From assembly GCA_037176705.1 (NCBI GenBank), contig CM073896.1:27354708-27418707 (forward strand): DNA of 64,000 nucleotides, read 5' to 3'. Shown here in pieces: positions 50,490-62,703 of this stretch. The notes below the pieces were generated by a model, which was not told the DNA's origin, searched no databases, and saw nothing but the letters and a program-made list of their open reading frames with translations. How positions within the stretch are numbered: the stretch's first letter is position 1; the number at the start of each line of letters is the position of its first letter. Source of the stretch: Molossus alvarezi. Its lineage: Eukaryota > Chordata > Mammalia > Chiroptera > Molossidae. The translations under genes and the position numbers were made by a program.

Positions 50490-50660
50490 AATGAATAATA
50501 GAGCGTCAGAGTCAGAAAAGCCCTTGAGGGATGACCTTAGCCAACTCTCTCACTTAACAGGTGATGAAAGGCCCAGGTTTGTTGAAATGACTAGTCCAAG
50601 ACCACGTGGCTATTCAGTGGTAGAGTGGGGACCAGAATTCTGGTTTTCTTATTCTTTCCT
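50490..50660 (+). repeat. MIR-like relic
   Basis: AGAAAAGCCCTTGAGGGATGACC, ACTTAACAGGTGATGAAAGGCCCAGG, TCCAAGACCACGTGGCTATTCAGTGGTAGAGTGGGGACC. The order of a CORE-SINE-type repeat is clear, but the family assignment is loose. Confidence 0.65.
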
Positions 50661-50894
50661 GGGATGTTTCCTCCTTGCCTCTTTCGAGGCCAGAACTCTA
50701 AGCACAGGATCAGCTGATGAATTTATAGTGAGATGTATAACTTCTGCAGAGGAGGAGCATCTTCTAGTGAGTGTGGCTTGTTTGAAAGGGATATGGGAAA
50801 TTTTTGAGAGTCAAGGACTGAGGGATCCATAAAATCAAGAACATCCTTCCTTCTCTAGAAACTTTGTCATCTGTGTTTGTAAATTTGGATATTC

Positions 50895-51180
50895 AGCCCA
50901 GTGGTTCCAAATCCAGCTGCACATTCTCACCTTTAAAAATACAGATTCTGGGGGCCTTGGGGATCTTGTCAGCAAGCTCCCCAGGTGATTGTGATGGGCA
51001 AGCAAACCCTTTGGGGAATTAGTCTTAAAGTTTGGTCAGTGGAGTGTAACTGCATTCTGATCACTGGGATGACTGCCAGAATGGGGGTTCCTGGACCTCG
51101 CCCCAAACGACTGAATCACAATATCTGTAGGTAGGGCCTGGAATGTTCCAGTTACCTGGGCGTTATCCACATTTTCCTCT
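50895..51180. repeat. MER5-like hAT-Charlie remnants
   Basis: CAGTGGTTCCAAATCCAGCTGCACATTC, AAAATACAGATTCTGGGGGCC, AAGCTCCCCAGGTGATTGTGATG. A second partial copy has GGGTTCCTGGACC, CCCCAAACGACTGAATCA and GTAGGGCCTGG. Confidence 0.65.
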
Positions 51181-52579
51181 AAACATTTAGCAGAGAGATA
51201 CAACCAGGGACTTCCAGGTTGACCTGAATTCCGCCTGGAGGTGGGTGAGAGGTGTTACAACTGTGGTGCCTTATTCTATGGCAAACTACGTTTCAGGTGC
51301 TGCCCCCTCCACAGCATTGGTCTCCGATGAGTTAATTCCTGTGATTCAGGACTAGAGATGTTGAGTTTAAAAGTCATGAGACTGTGTCTTTATTGAACCC
51401 CGTACCTATCCCTGAAAGTGTTTGTATGTGCATGTGTGTGTAAGTGTGTAATTAGTTCTCACAACTCCAGGACAGCTATTCTGTTGTTACTTTTCCTCTC
51501 TTCTAAAAGAAGAGAAGGAGAGTTATGGATAGTTGAAGGCCTCAGGTAATAAGCATTGCTCTTATTTATTTATATATTTTTTTATCTCGGTGTGATGGCT
51601 TCACTCTTACTCTAGGAGTTGTTTGAGGTGGGTCTTGTGCTGACCCCGTCAGGTGCCAACTAGAAGCTTTCAGACCAAAGGAAAAAATAAAGACCAAAAA
51701 AACCAACAAAATACAAAGTACAGGAAGCCTGAGGAGGGTGTTGGCTGTGGTGGGTTACCTTTGACCTGGCAGTGCTGAGGATGGTAACTCAGCCTCCTGT
51801 TTTCCCCACTTAGGTCTGGAGTGGTAAAATCTTTTTTTATATGAAGGTTCTCAGCTAGGTTTAAGTTATGTCTCTATTGCCTCTTGACAACTTTAAAGTT
51901 GGTTTTGATCTTGCTATATTTTATCAGAACAATGTGATTTTAAACTTCATTTTAATGGCATTAAAGGGCATTTAATTGCCCTTTCTCCTTGTAACAGCAT
52001 GCAGTCTTGGCTCTTCAGGACTGAAACAGATAGGTGGTATTTTACTAGTCTAATACTTACCTTCAGAAAATGGCATTTATTTACTGTGATGAAATCAGTC
52101 ACACTGAGCATGGGGCTGTTTTGATGAAGATAATTTGAAAAGGTGGTTTATGTATCAGTTACAGTCTTCAGGTCAGCTGCTAGATGTCTACAGTTGGTAT
52201 CAGGACATCAGGAATCCCGATGTTTGCAGAAAACTAGTTGACAAAAATAGGGTGGGTAGGTGGGTGGTGGTAGCCTAATGAACACCTCACTTTGTAGACT
52301 CTGGGTGCTGTTTAGTTAGAAACTTGTCAGAAAGGTTGATGTGTTTTCAGGTCTTCAGGAAGCAAGATGACTTGGCTCCGTGGGATAAATGCTTTGGTGG
52401 TCCCTTGTTTATTAATCGTGGAATAGAGTACATTTGAGTATGCCTACATTTGTATATGATGAAATCTGTATTTTATTAAACCCGATTATTTTTTCATTGT
52501 ACCTTTGTCTTTTCCAAAGGAAATGGCTACTTAGCCATTTAAAAAATTTGATATTATCACTCTAGGAATGGTTTTATAA

Positions 52580-52824
52580 AGTTTTTTTGTTGTTGTTGTT
52601 AATCCTCACTCACCTGAGGATATTTTTTCATTGATTTTTAGAGAGAGAGGGTGGGAGGGGGAAGGGAGAGAGAGAGAGAAAGAGAGAAAACATCAATGTG
52701 AGAGAGACACCATTAATTGGTTGCCTCCCACATGACCCCAAGGATCAAACCTACAACCCAGGTATGTGCCCTTGACTGGGAATCAAACCCTTGATCCTAG
52801 TTGCTGAGCTAAACAGGCCAGGGT
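52580..52824 (-). mobile_element. Ves SINE, minus strand
   Basis: TTGTTGTTGTTAATCCTCACTCACCTGAGGATAT, ending CTGAGCTAAACAGGCCAGGG. TSD GTTTTATAA. Confidence 0.93.
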
Positions 52825-54531
52825 GAAATGTTTTATAACATTTTGGGAGTAACTTTAAAAATTGTTTCTTCTAGGTTCATTATTTCCATTCAAACCTTGA
52901 ACTGGTATTTCATAGAATATTTTTCCATGTCAGTGTTGATTAATTTAGGTGCAAAATTTCAGGACAGTGAAATTATGAATTTATAAAATTGAAGAAATCA
53001 ATATAGTGTTTCTACCATTGTCAAGGCTAAAAAAAATTTCTGTACCCCCTTAGTTAATTCACAGGCCCCCAGTCACAAGTTATATGTCAATTTTATCACA
53101 GTAAAACTAGGGGGAAAAGATTAAAAGAAGAGGCACGTCATTTTCATTAATATTTTAAGTGTATTGAAGTTCATAGGAAGGAAATAATTGATATTCAAAG
53201 AAGTGGTTAGACTTGAGGGCTCATATTCCATTACCAAGAAGACAGGGTTTGCGCTCTGAGGCATGGTAAATTGTAGGGAAGTGACCAGGACATATGTAGT
53301 AGAAAGTAATGGAAGATATCAAGCTGTTTTACCAAGGATTGTTTATGGACCTCTGTCTGTTCCCCATCTTTGGTGGTGAGAGTTGCTCTCTCCCCTGGTA
53401 TAGGAGAGGGGGAGACCCCTTCATCTGCAGGGGAATTTATGACCTGTTTTTAGGCAGAAAAGGAGAGGGCAGAGCACCCTCCTGCATCTATTATTTCTTC
53501 ATTGCCGTCAGCTCAGAAGAATCCTTATGCCACAGTGGCATATTTGGGATAGTATATTCTAGAGCCTTTCACCATGAAATTAGTTAACTCTATTCATAAA
53601 CCTAAACAGAAAAGTTTCTTCTTGAATAGCCTATGGTAATGAAATCTTAAATGGCTAGTTGCTGGGAAGAAAAAAACATCTATTTCGAGGATATAGACAT
53701 GTTTGAAGCAACCATTCCTGGTTAATTTGTAAATCATTTGGATTTTTGTTTCTCTGATTTTTTGGTGTTGATATTTGTTACTTTATATTTTATTCCATTA
53801 GAAGGAAATGAAGAAACATATTGCAACTCTCAAGAGTTAGTTACACATTTTCCAACAGCTTTTTAAGACTATTTTTGGGAAAATGAGTTTGAACCTATTG
53901 GGTAAATGAGGTTTAGGCATTTGGATTCTGTGCTGCTTAGCTCCAGTCACTAGGACTTTTTGAAGGACCACGTTTGTCTTGGTGCTCAGGAGCACCCTGT
54001 CGAGCACCTTTGACTTTCCTTCATTAGTTTGATACAAAACACAAACTTTGGTAATGTATAATGCATAGAAAATAAAATAACAGTTGACATTCTTTTGTAA
54101 GGATCTCCTTCTTAAAATTTAGCAAGGTGGTGGGGTGCATGTGTGCTAGTTGCTATTCCAAACCTTTCACACTGTTTCTCTAGTTTTTGTTTACGTTGGG
54201 AGATTGGTGGTACAGATAGAAACTGTTTTCAATGTATTAGTGGCTGTCATAGTAAAGATGGAATAAATGTGGGTGAGAAAGGAGATGGTGAACTAAATGG
54301 GAGAAGAAAAAGAACAACTAAATTCTGGTACAGGATTTCTTATTTCTTTCTTTGGTAATCTGTAGAATGTTAAAATTTTGTTTCTCCTCAGGTGTGAAAT
54401 TGATTTATCACCCCCACCCACAATTCCATCCTAATTTCATCATATAGTATAAGATTAACCTGCTTTTCTTCAGATGGTTTTTATTCTTTGTTTTTCCCTT
54501 ATCTATCACACTACCTGAGCACCAGCCTTTT

Positions 54532-54764
54532 GTTTTGTTTTTTTTACCCTCACCCGAGGACATTTTTCCTTTTTTTTTTTTTGCACAGATAGAGTGGGAG
54601 GGAGAGAGAGGAAGAGAGAGAGAGAAACATCGACGTGAAAGGGACACATCGAGTGGCTGCCACCCACACGACCAACCGAGGTACATGCCCTTAGCGGGAA
54701 CCAAACCCGGGTCTCTCCGGAACGCAGGCCGATGCTCTAACCGCTGAGCCAAATAGGCCAGGGC
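54532..54764 (-). mobile_element. Ves SINE, minus strand
   Basis: ACCCTCACCCGAGGACA, GGGAACCAAACCCGGGTC, ending CTGAGCCAAATAGGCCAGGGC. An internal piece between the body and head is deleted near 54680. Confidence 0.94.
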
Positions 54765-55624
54765 TGTTTTTTAACTTTCTAAATTATGACTGGAGCAAAG
54801 CATTTTTATTTTGCACCTATTGGAATATTTTTTAAAAAAATATTTCCTGAACAGAGTACTAGTTGATCATTGAAGCTAAAGCTGTGTTTCAGAATTTACC
54901 AACTTCTTTTGTGCTTGTTCTAAGTTAATTGACTTTCAGCGGAGTACACTGCTGTCACTGACTTTCGAGAGCTGTGAAAAGTGTACCTTTCCAACTAAAA
55001 AGGTCATCTTAAAAAAAAATTTTTTTTTTGGCATTTAACTTGTGTCATTTGATTTGTCAGGCCCAGGCAGTGGTTCAGTTAGCATGTTATACTCCCTAAT
55101 GTATTTGGTTTAGCTTCCTAAAGTTAATGCTTTGACACCATTGGATGTCCCTTTTATTGATAATGGTATCTGTCATATACTTTTTGAGGCGCTCCAAGCT
55201 GTAGAGCTGCATTGGTGGCCCTTCTGAGTATTATGCAGAAACATCCTCAGTTTAAACTGCCTTTTTCTGTAAGATTCTGTAATCTCCCACCTTAGCTAAC
55301 TGAGAGGTGACCATTCTACATTGTTCTCAATTAGAATAAAAATTCTCACTCTGTATGCCTCCTTCAAGGGAAAAAAAAAGGCAAGATGGCAGTGTTCAGT
55401 TTTTAAACTGTTTATAGGCATTCCTTCACATCTTCCCATGTGAAATGGACTTTAATGTAGTGGTCGTAGGACTCTGTGAACTCTAGGGTTATTTGCTTAG
55501 CTTGGAATCAAGTAGTCAGGATTAACATTGAAACAAAATGCTTGCTACCTTCTCCCTTGTTAGGGAGGTGGCCTAATCTAACTAGTTTTAGAGGTTTTAG
55601 CATAGAAAGAACACATAGAAAGAA

Positions 55625-55740
55625 CACATTATTACATTTGGGATCAAATCCCAGCCTAGCCACTTACTTGTAATGTAGCCTTGTATGAGTTATTTGATGC
55701 TAAGCTTGAGTTTCTTCCCTGAAGTGCCTCGCACACAGGA
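55625..55740 (-). repeat. MIR SINE relic, minus strand
   Basis: GGGATCAAATCCCAGCCTAGCCACTTACTTG, GTATGAGTTATTTGATGC, CCTGAAGTGCCTCGCACACAGG. Confidence 0.7.
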
Positions 55741-55839
55741 GTACTCTCTCTCTCTACCCCCATCTCTCTTTTTTTTTTAACCACTTAATAACAAATGAGT
55801 TACTTGACAGTTGCAGACAATTTTCTTTGGATAAACTGA

Positions 55840-56037
55840 TTTTTTTTCCCCATCCTCACCCAATATGTTTATTGATGAGAGAGAGAGAGAGAGAAACTTC
55901 AGTTGGTTGCCTCCCATATATGCCCTGACTGGGGCTCGAACCCACAACCTAGGTAATGTACCCTGACCAGGAATTGAACCTGCAACTTTTTGGTGTAAGG
56001 GATGACGCTGCAACCATCTGAGCCACCTGGCCAGGGT
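55840..56037 (-). mobile_element. Ves SINE, minus strand
   Basis: TCCTCACCCAATATGTTTATTGATGAGAGAG, ending ATCTGAGCCACCTGGCCAGGG. TSD TAAACTGATTTTT. Confidence 0.94.
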
Positions 56038-57593
56038 AGGTAAACTGATTTTTGATAAAATCTCCAAATTGATCTGTTGTCTTAGAATTCTTAAAGTTTC
56101 TTATGATGTGGGAAGAAAACAAAGTTAATTTTCTATTCTTTGCTTTCTAGGTGATTTGACTAACACAACTGATTTTCTAGGGGTGGGACAAAGTAGGAAG
56201 AGGAAGTGAGTATAGGATTTGGGAGCCCAGAGGGATGATTCATGGTATTACACCTGCCCCTATGCACTAGAGCTCTGGAGTGGAGAGTTACTGCTCTGTG
56301 TGGTACAATGTGATTGTTATTCAGAGTGGATGAGCTTGACTGAAAATATGAAGGTACTCTCAGCCGAGCATCCCCAACGGACTATTACTGGCCAGGAAGG
56401 TCAGCAAGTTGTCAAATTGAGCCAGGAGGTATTGGCTAGATGAAAACAAACTGGAAACATGTTTTCACTTATATTGACACCTTTTCCCTTTAATATAAAT
56501 TGGAAATCCTATTACTAAATATTCTGATTTCATAAAATAAGATGTTCAGCTAGGGAATGTAGAGGTTTGGTTGTTGAGAAGCCCAATAGTCCTGTTGTGT
56601 TAGCAGATCAGATCACTTAGAAAAAGGTTGCTGTCCTTTTGTTTTCTTTCTGTTGAAATATTCATTGAAAACATTTAAAGCCTTGCTTTATTCAGTCATC
56701 ACAGACTACAGATTTCAGTTTGTGTAAGGGGGGCTGATGATTTCCATGCGGCCATGGTTAACTCAGCAGATGTAATTTTACATCTTGTTTTCCTTTTTTT
56801 GTTAAATCCTTATGCATATTGTGAATTAGAGTTTATTTTTAGCTGTTAATGAGTTCTTTCTCATCATTGTACTTTTTGTTGAAACTCGGTTTTCTACATA
56901 ATGCTTTGATTTTGAAGGGGGAATGATATGGCTTCTAACACCTGTAAACCCACCCTCCAGCTCAACTGAAATTTGCGTTTTTGCGTTTGAGGTGATGGAT
57001 CTGGTTACTTATTACCTTGTGGAATAGATGTGGGGACTCTTCACAACTCTTTTGACTTTCAGGCTTTATCCTGAGAAAGTCCAGTTCTCCTTTTAAGCTA
57101 AGATTTAAAGGAGGCATAGATGCATGTTAGCAGGTGGACCAAGAATCATTCCATTGGATTCAAGGTCACTGGGGCCTGAGGGAACAACTTTGTTTCCCCA
57201 TATTTTGCTTTAAATTCAGTCTCAAGGAGTTACCGAATCAGTAACAGCAGGACAGTGTTTGCTGTATCCTTCCCACCTCTGAACTAATCCCTGAGAGCTT
57301 TGAAACAAATTCCTTTTCTTGTAGTGCTTGTTAAAATGTATCTAAATAGGCTGTTTATGATTTGTCAGATGGACACCTCTCCTCATAAAATAAAGAGTTC
57401 TCCTATGTAATTTCTGAATCATTATCCAGCTCTAGAATTCTGTGACTTTTCTCTTTTGTGAACAAAACTGCTTAGCTCTTCTTAAGGATTCGATGTAAGG
57501 TACAAAACAGCAAGCATATTACCTTCTCAAGCAGAATAATTTGGGATCCAACATTTTAACCTTAAGATATCAATAAAACCAGTTTTGCTTTTA

Positions 57594-57691
57594 TTTATTT
57601 TATTTTTGGTATGTGCCGCTGACGGGAACAGAACCCAGGACCCTCTGGTCCACAGGCCAATGCTCCAACCACTGAGCCAAACCAGCCAGGG
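57594..57691 (-). mobile_element. Head-only Ves element, minus strand
   Basis: Reading the minus strand, GGCCCTGGCTGGTTTGGCTC, then an A-box region and GGGTTCTGTTCCCGTC, and it stops at GGCACATAC before a short A-rich tail. The head is about 83 nt and no Ves body is present. TSD CCAGTTTTGCTTTTA (57579-57593) and CCAGTGTTGCTTTTA (57692-57706). Confidence 0.87.
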
Positions 57692-58603
57692 CCAGTGTTG
57701 CTTTTAGACACTTATATTCTTAGTATTTCTGGGCCTTTATTTCAGGGGTGAATACCTACATTCCTGTTACAATAGGACTAAAATACAGAATTGGCAATAA
57801 TGATTTATGACTGTGATTTATATCAATACATTTCTTTTTTGTAAGTGCTGAAAGTCAGAAACCTTTGCAAGAAGGCATTATACCGTTTGATGTATTATAT
57901 CCTAAAATTCCATATTCTAGAACATTAAAAATGGGACCTAGTGTGCTATTTAAAACCACACATTAGAATTTTGGGGGCTTTGCTTTCTTGCTCTTACTTG
58001 AAATTTTAGTTCTCTTGAGTGTTTATGGAAAAACACCTATGGGAATAGCCATCAGTGTAGAAAGGTCATCTAATATTCTTTGCTGGTTTCTAGAGCAGGA
58101 CTGTGGACTTGTTAGAGAGTCCCTCCCTTTTTTGAGGGGTGAAATTATTGCAGATGGAACTATGCTAGTTTAGTGTATACAGCTCTTAAGTCATTTTGGA
58201 AAGGTAAAAGTAGGCACCAAAGAGGGAGAGTGTGAAGCTTGGCCTCTTTTCAAGACCAAATTCTGCCACATGGACAGACATGTAGCAGGCAGGCCCAAAG
58301 TGATTGATAGAACTGCTTTGCTTGAGGAAGTCCCAGTTCTTTGTTCTTTTTAAGGTTCTCTGATCACACCTTACATGAAATGTTCACTTGAGGCTGACAG
58401 CATATCAGAGGCAGGGACCTGTGCCCTCTGCATCATGCAAAAGAAACCCGTCTATACAGGGTTTGGACCCAGGGCCATTTCACATTTAGGGGTTCTACCC
58501 ATAAGGGTACAAGTGTCCTGTTATACAACAGTGGGTAGTGTCTCTGCACTAATTCAGCCCATGTACACAACTTTGAATACCTTTAATTTTACCAATGAGA
58601 ACC

Positions 58604-58690
58604 CATTCCTAACACTCATTACACTAATTAACAAATAACTAGCTTAAGGAACAAAAACCCTTTTTGACATTCATTATGCTAATTAGCAGA
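58604..58690. repeat. Imperfect direct repeat with homeodomain-like sites
   Basis: A roughly 30-bp unit occurs twice, at about 58604-58635 and 58660-58690, each ending CATTAYRCTAATTARCA. Both carry TAATTA or ATGCTAATTAG-type cores. Confidence 0.6.
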
Positions 58691-58871
58691 GAATTGGTTG
58701 TTGATTTAGGTATAGATAGTAGATTGGCTTGTAGCAGTCGCTTTTGGAGTTTGGCCCTTACATAATGCTAGTTAACTGCTCCTGGACTGCATTCATGATA
58801 TTATGTTGGATGAACTGGCCCTAGAATTAAAGCTTAAACTACTGGTGTACAGGTAACTTCACACTGATTCA

Positions 58872-58927
58872 TACCAAATTAAAAAATAAAATTATTGTGA
58901 TAAAATACACATAACATAAAATTGACC
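58872..58927 (-). repeat. L1M 3'UTR fragment, part 1
   Basis: TTATTGTGATAAAATACACATAACATAAAATTGACC is the reverse of the L1M 3' terminus, interrupted by a SINE. Confidence 0.85.
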
Positions 58928-59156
58928 TTTTATTTTAAAATAGGACTTTTAATTGACTTTTAGAGAAGAAAGGAGAATGAGAGAGAGGGAAACATTAATA
59001 TGAGAGTGCACCATCATTCCATTGCCTCCTGCACACCCCCTACAGAGGTGGATCCCACAACCCAGGCATGTGCCCTGACCAGGAATTGAACTGGCAACCT
59101 TTAAGTAATCAGTGCATCAGACGATGCCCACCCAACTGAGCCACACTTGCCAGAGC
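58928..59156 (-). mobile_element. Ves SINE inserted in L1M
   Basis: TTTTAATTGACTTTTAGAGAAG to CTGAGCCACACTTGCCAGAGC. TSD AAATTGACC or AAATTTGACC taken from the L1. Confidence 0.92.
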
Positions 59157-59350
59157 TAAATTTGACCATTTTAAGTGTACAGCATCAAGTACATTCACAG
59201 TGTTGTGCAGCCATCAGTACTGCAGATTCATCGTCCCAAATAGAAACTCTGGATCCATGAAATAGTAACTCCCCACCCTTAGCCCCTGGAAACCACCATT
59301 CTGTTTTCTGTCTCTCTGAGCTTGCCTGTTCTAGGTACCTCATATAAATA
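59157..59350 (-). repeat. L1M 3'UTR fragment, part 2
   Basis: ACCATTTTAAGTGTACAGCATCAAGTACATTCACAGTGTTGTGCAGCCATC, CCCCTGGAAACCACCATTCTG, CTAGGTACCTCATATAA, all in the order of the reversed L1M 3'UTR. Confidence 0.9.
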
Positions 59351-59777
59351 AAAAGTGAAAGCAAACACTACATGTCATACCAAAGCATTTAAATAGTAAA
59401 TTATAGAGATCGTTTCAGGAGAATACTAGGTTTCTTTCTTGGTCTGTAGGCCAAACCCTCTCCCCTGAAATAAAGAGCTTGTTTGTCTTCAAACTTAGTT
59501 CTTGCCACTTTCCCCATAAAAAGGAATATCTACTTGAAATCGTGCATTTGTGTAGCATTCATGATATTGATGACTGCTTGCAGGGATTCTTGACCCTTTG
59601 CATTGCTCAGCCTGGTTCAGGCTTGTTTTCTTCTTTTGGAAGTTGCCTCTAATCTCCATCACTCAGTAGAACAGCAGGCTGCCTGGAGGAAGAGACAGGG
59701 ACACACGTGAGAGATTCAGAAAGGAGAACCAAGCAGGTTTACTCCCCAGTAGTCTCTGCCTTCACACTTCCCTACGG

Positions 59778-60001
59778 CAGTGATTCTCAACCTTCCTAAT
59801 GCCGCGACCCTTGAATACAGTTCCTCATGTTGTATGTGGCGTATCTGCACGTGGGCGGACCCGCGTGGAGACAGACAGAGGAGCCGTGTCTCAGTTCCTA
59901 AGACCATCGGAAATAATGTGTTTTCCGATGGTCTTAGGCGACCCCTGTGAAAGGGTCATTTGACCCCCAAAGGGGTAGCAACCCACAGGTTGAGAACGCT
60001 G
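59778..60001. mobile_element. SPIN-type nonautonomous hAT element
   Basis: Ends are CAGTGATTCTCAACCTTCCTAATGCCGCGACCC and, on the right, CCCCTGTGAAAGGGTCATTTGACCCCCAAAGGGG...GGTTGAGAACGCTG. Both match my memory of SPIN, the hAT superfamily element spread horizontally among bats, bushbaby, tenrec, opossum, lizard and frog. The usual middle is gone. It is replaced by about 65 bp of unrelated GC-rich DNA and an inverted repeat. Flanks CCCTACGG and TCCTAGAG agree at 5 of 8 positions with a CTA core, as for a decayed 8-bp hAT duplication. No transposase sequence. Confidence 0.87.
59897..59938. repeat. 17-bp perfect inverted repeat inside the SPIN-type element
   Basis: CCTAAGACCATCGGAAA at 59897-59913 and its exact complement at 59922-59938 are separated by an 8-nt loop. 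The right arm is normal SPIN terminal-region sequence. The left arm is an inverted second copy of it. Confidence 0.95.
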
Positions 60002-61202
60002 TCCTAGAGTCACAGCAGCCAGGGACCCAAAGAGCAACAGCTCCAGGTTTCCTTCTCTTTACCTCACATCATTGTCTTCTGCTGAGAACCTGATGGAGAT
60101 CTTGGCAGAAAGCCATTCCTCAGCAGAAGGGGCCGAAGAGGGAAACGTAGAAATTCTTTTCAATGGTTTTAGTTTTTCCTTCAAAATTTTCCCCTCCCCA
60201 GCAACCCCCCCTCCAAAAAAAAAAACCACACACACACACTAAAAAAGCAGCTAAATAGCCAACCAATCAACCAACCAAACAAAACCCCACGGAGCAGAGC
60301 CTTTCCTTTTTGAGACCACGGGAACAGGGCTGGTCGAGGGAGCCCTTACGCATTTTCCTGAAGCAGCGTCGGGAGACAGATGCTGGTGTGGGTTGAACTT
60401 AGAGGCAGTGGCCTGTGGCCTATTTCTGCCTTTACATTATTTTAGATTCTTTGAGTAGAGCAGTCTTCCTTTAAAAGTTTAGGTCTCATATCTTGGCCTC
60501 CTGCCTTCCCTGTTGGCATCAGCCAAATGCCTGCTGGCTGCAGGAACATCATTTCACACTTAGTGACTGGATTTATTTTCAAAGGTTGGCTGTTGACAAC
60601 CGAAGAGCAAGTCTATGAATTGAGACTTAGCAGAAAGCCTCCCCCAGGTTGTGTGAGTTTAGAATAATAAAGATAAGACTTCTTATGGTTTAAGGTCTTA
60701 ATTCAACATGGACATTTCTTCTTTCCACTGCCTAATTTGTAGGGAGACTCCCAAGGCTTCTTGTTGGGATAAGGAAGATCTGTCTCTGGGGCTGTAAGGT
60801 CTTGTCTGGGAATGGTGGTAAAGGTAACTCAAGCTTAACCAGTTGTTTGGCAGACTTGTCTAAGAGTCTTGGGCATGCTAGAGAATGTCAGCCAGTGTTG
60901 GGTACTTGATTTCATGGCAGGGACTATCTGTTGAAGAGATCCTGAGTCATGAAATACTGATAATGTAACTTCTTATAGTGGCACTTTATAGTTAAAGTGG
61001 AATAGAGTTGGAGGGACCTGGTCATACTTGGAGGGAGATGCAGAATGTTCTGAACAGGCGAGTTTATTTTGTTTTTTAGCTAAGATTTAGAAGCAGTGTT
61101 TCCTATACGCATGGATGGTCTTGTCTACTAACGATTTGTTGATTATTCTATTTTATGGTTAATCTTTAATGCAGTCTTTTACTTGAACAAAAATGAGAGA
61201 GG

Positions 61203-61230
61203 CATTTTTTTTTTTTTTTTTTTTTTTTAG
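61203..61230. repeat. Poly-T run of about 24
   Basis: An isolated T run without a recognisable SINE or L1 body next to it. It may be a tail of a lost or very diverged element. Confidence 0.9.
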
Positions 61231-62037
61231 TTTGTATAGAGAAATTTGTAAGGCCCTTTATGGATCTAAGAGAAAAATGTCTCACTCTTTTATTAGGACT
61301 GTTCCATAATGGGTAATTCTTTTTCCAAGTAGATAGGTCCTCTCTGTCCCTGCCTTAGTATAGGCAAGGGGTCAATATGGGACCCAAGTAAAATCAATTA
61401 GGTATTTTCTCCTAGGACCTGGACTCAAAGAAGTGATGGAGGGGTAAAATAGTGATGGTGTTCCATCTCATCAGAGTCTGTCTGTTCTGGCTCTGAGGTG
61501 GTGGTGGTTCTTTGTGCCTCTTAGCTCTCTGGAGCCCAGTGGTTCCTAGCTCCTGTTGAGACTGAAAACCTTCATGCGTCTCTAATAATTTCTTCCAGTT
61601 AGTTAGCTAGAGTCAATTTGTATTCTAATTTAGAAGTGCACAGAAAAAAATTTTGTTACTCACATTTCTCTCTCTCTTTATGCAAGAGTTTACTTTTCAA
61701 CACATCCATAAGTAAGCTTATTGATTTTTTGCTGCTGCTGTTGTTATTTTTTTGAGCCATAAGAGGGAAACTTTTGTAATTGCTTACAAGTCCCTGCTTT
61801 GAACTGCCATCTTTCTGCACAGGACTGTCAAGAAAGTAGAGGTAACTTTGGGAGTCAGCCCTGGAGTTGACAAATTTTGTTTAGAACAGAGAGTTTTCCA
61901 TTAGGACGTTATTTGAATCCAAATGGGAGATTGAGCCCATTTCTAGTTCCGGTCACAAGACATTTACGGTTAGTTGGACACCTTTCACACCTAAATCATC
62001 CTAACCTGAACTTTTAGTCCATTAAAGTACCTTGTAT

Positions 62038-62287
62038 GGCCCTGGCTGGTTTGGCTCAGAAGTTTGAGTGTCGGCCCGTGGACCAAAGAGTCGTGGATTC
62101 ACTTCTGGCCAAGGGCACGTACCTCGGTTGTGGTTTGTCCCCTGTCAGGTCATGTGGGAGGCAACCAGTCGATGTGTGTTTCTCACGTCGATGTTTCTCC
62201 CTCTCTCGCTCTCTCTTTCCACTCTGTCTGAAGATAAATGGAAGAAAAATATCCTTGGGTGATTGGGTGAAGATTGAAAAAAAAAAA
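62038..62287 (+). mobile_element. Ves SINE with duplicated 3' end
   Basis: GCCCTGGCTGGTTTGGCTCAG, CT-rich middle, ATCCTTGGGTGATTGGGTGAAGATT with GGGTGA repeated. TSD GTACCTTGTATG. Confidence 0.95.
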
Positions 62288-62703
62288 GGTACCTTGTATG
62301 CTCAATTAGATTCTCCAAAGCATCCGTTATGTGGAAGAAGTTGAATTGCACTCTAGAGTCAGATATTCAGATATAGTACTGCTGAATGGAGACCCAAGGT
62401 GTCATTTTTCTTCATTTGCTTGGAATGGCTTTTACCTCTGCTGATGGAGTTTGTGAGCTGATGAAGGACTTTTCACATCTAACAAAACAACTGCACCTTT
62501 TGTAGTGTACTCTTTATTGCCAGTGGCCCTCCAAATTGGCATCCTGACCTTTTCCCCAATGTCTGTAGGTCATAGTTTTCTCTCCTTGGAACCCATTTGT
62601 TATAGCTGTGATGGATGAACTACAGAAACAGACTGCTTACATGCCCCCAGATATGTTTTTCGGTAGGAATATGTTTTGTTAGTTTATTGAGTTGAATTTT
62701 AGT

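Noticed and set aside
62036..62344. Open frames of 60-130 residues with MAQRLE/LAGLAQ-like starts, here and at 255, 3879, 16031, 35804, 47039, 49493 and 54408
   Set aside because: They are translations of Ves SINEs. The recurring peptide comes from the tRNA-like head and CT-rich body, not from a protein family.
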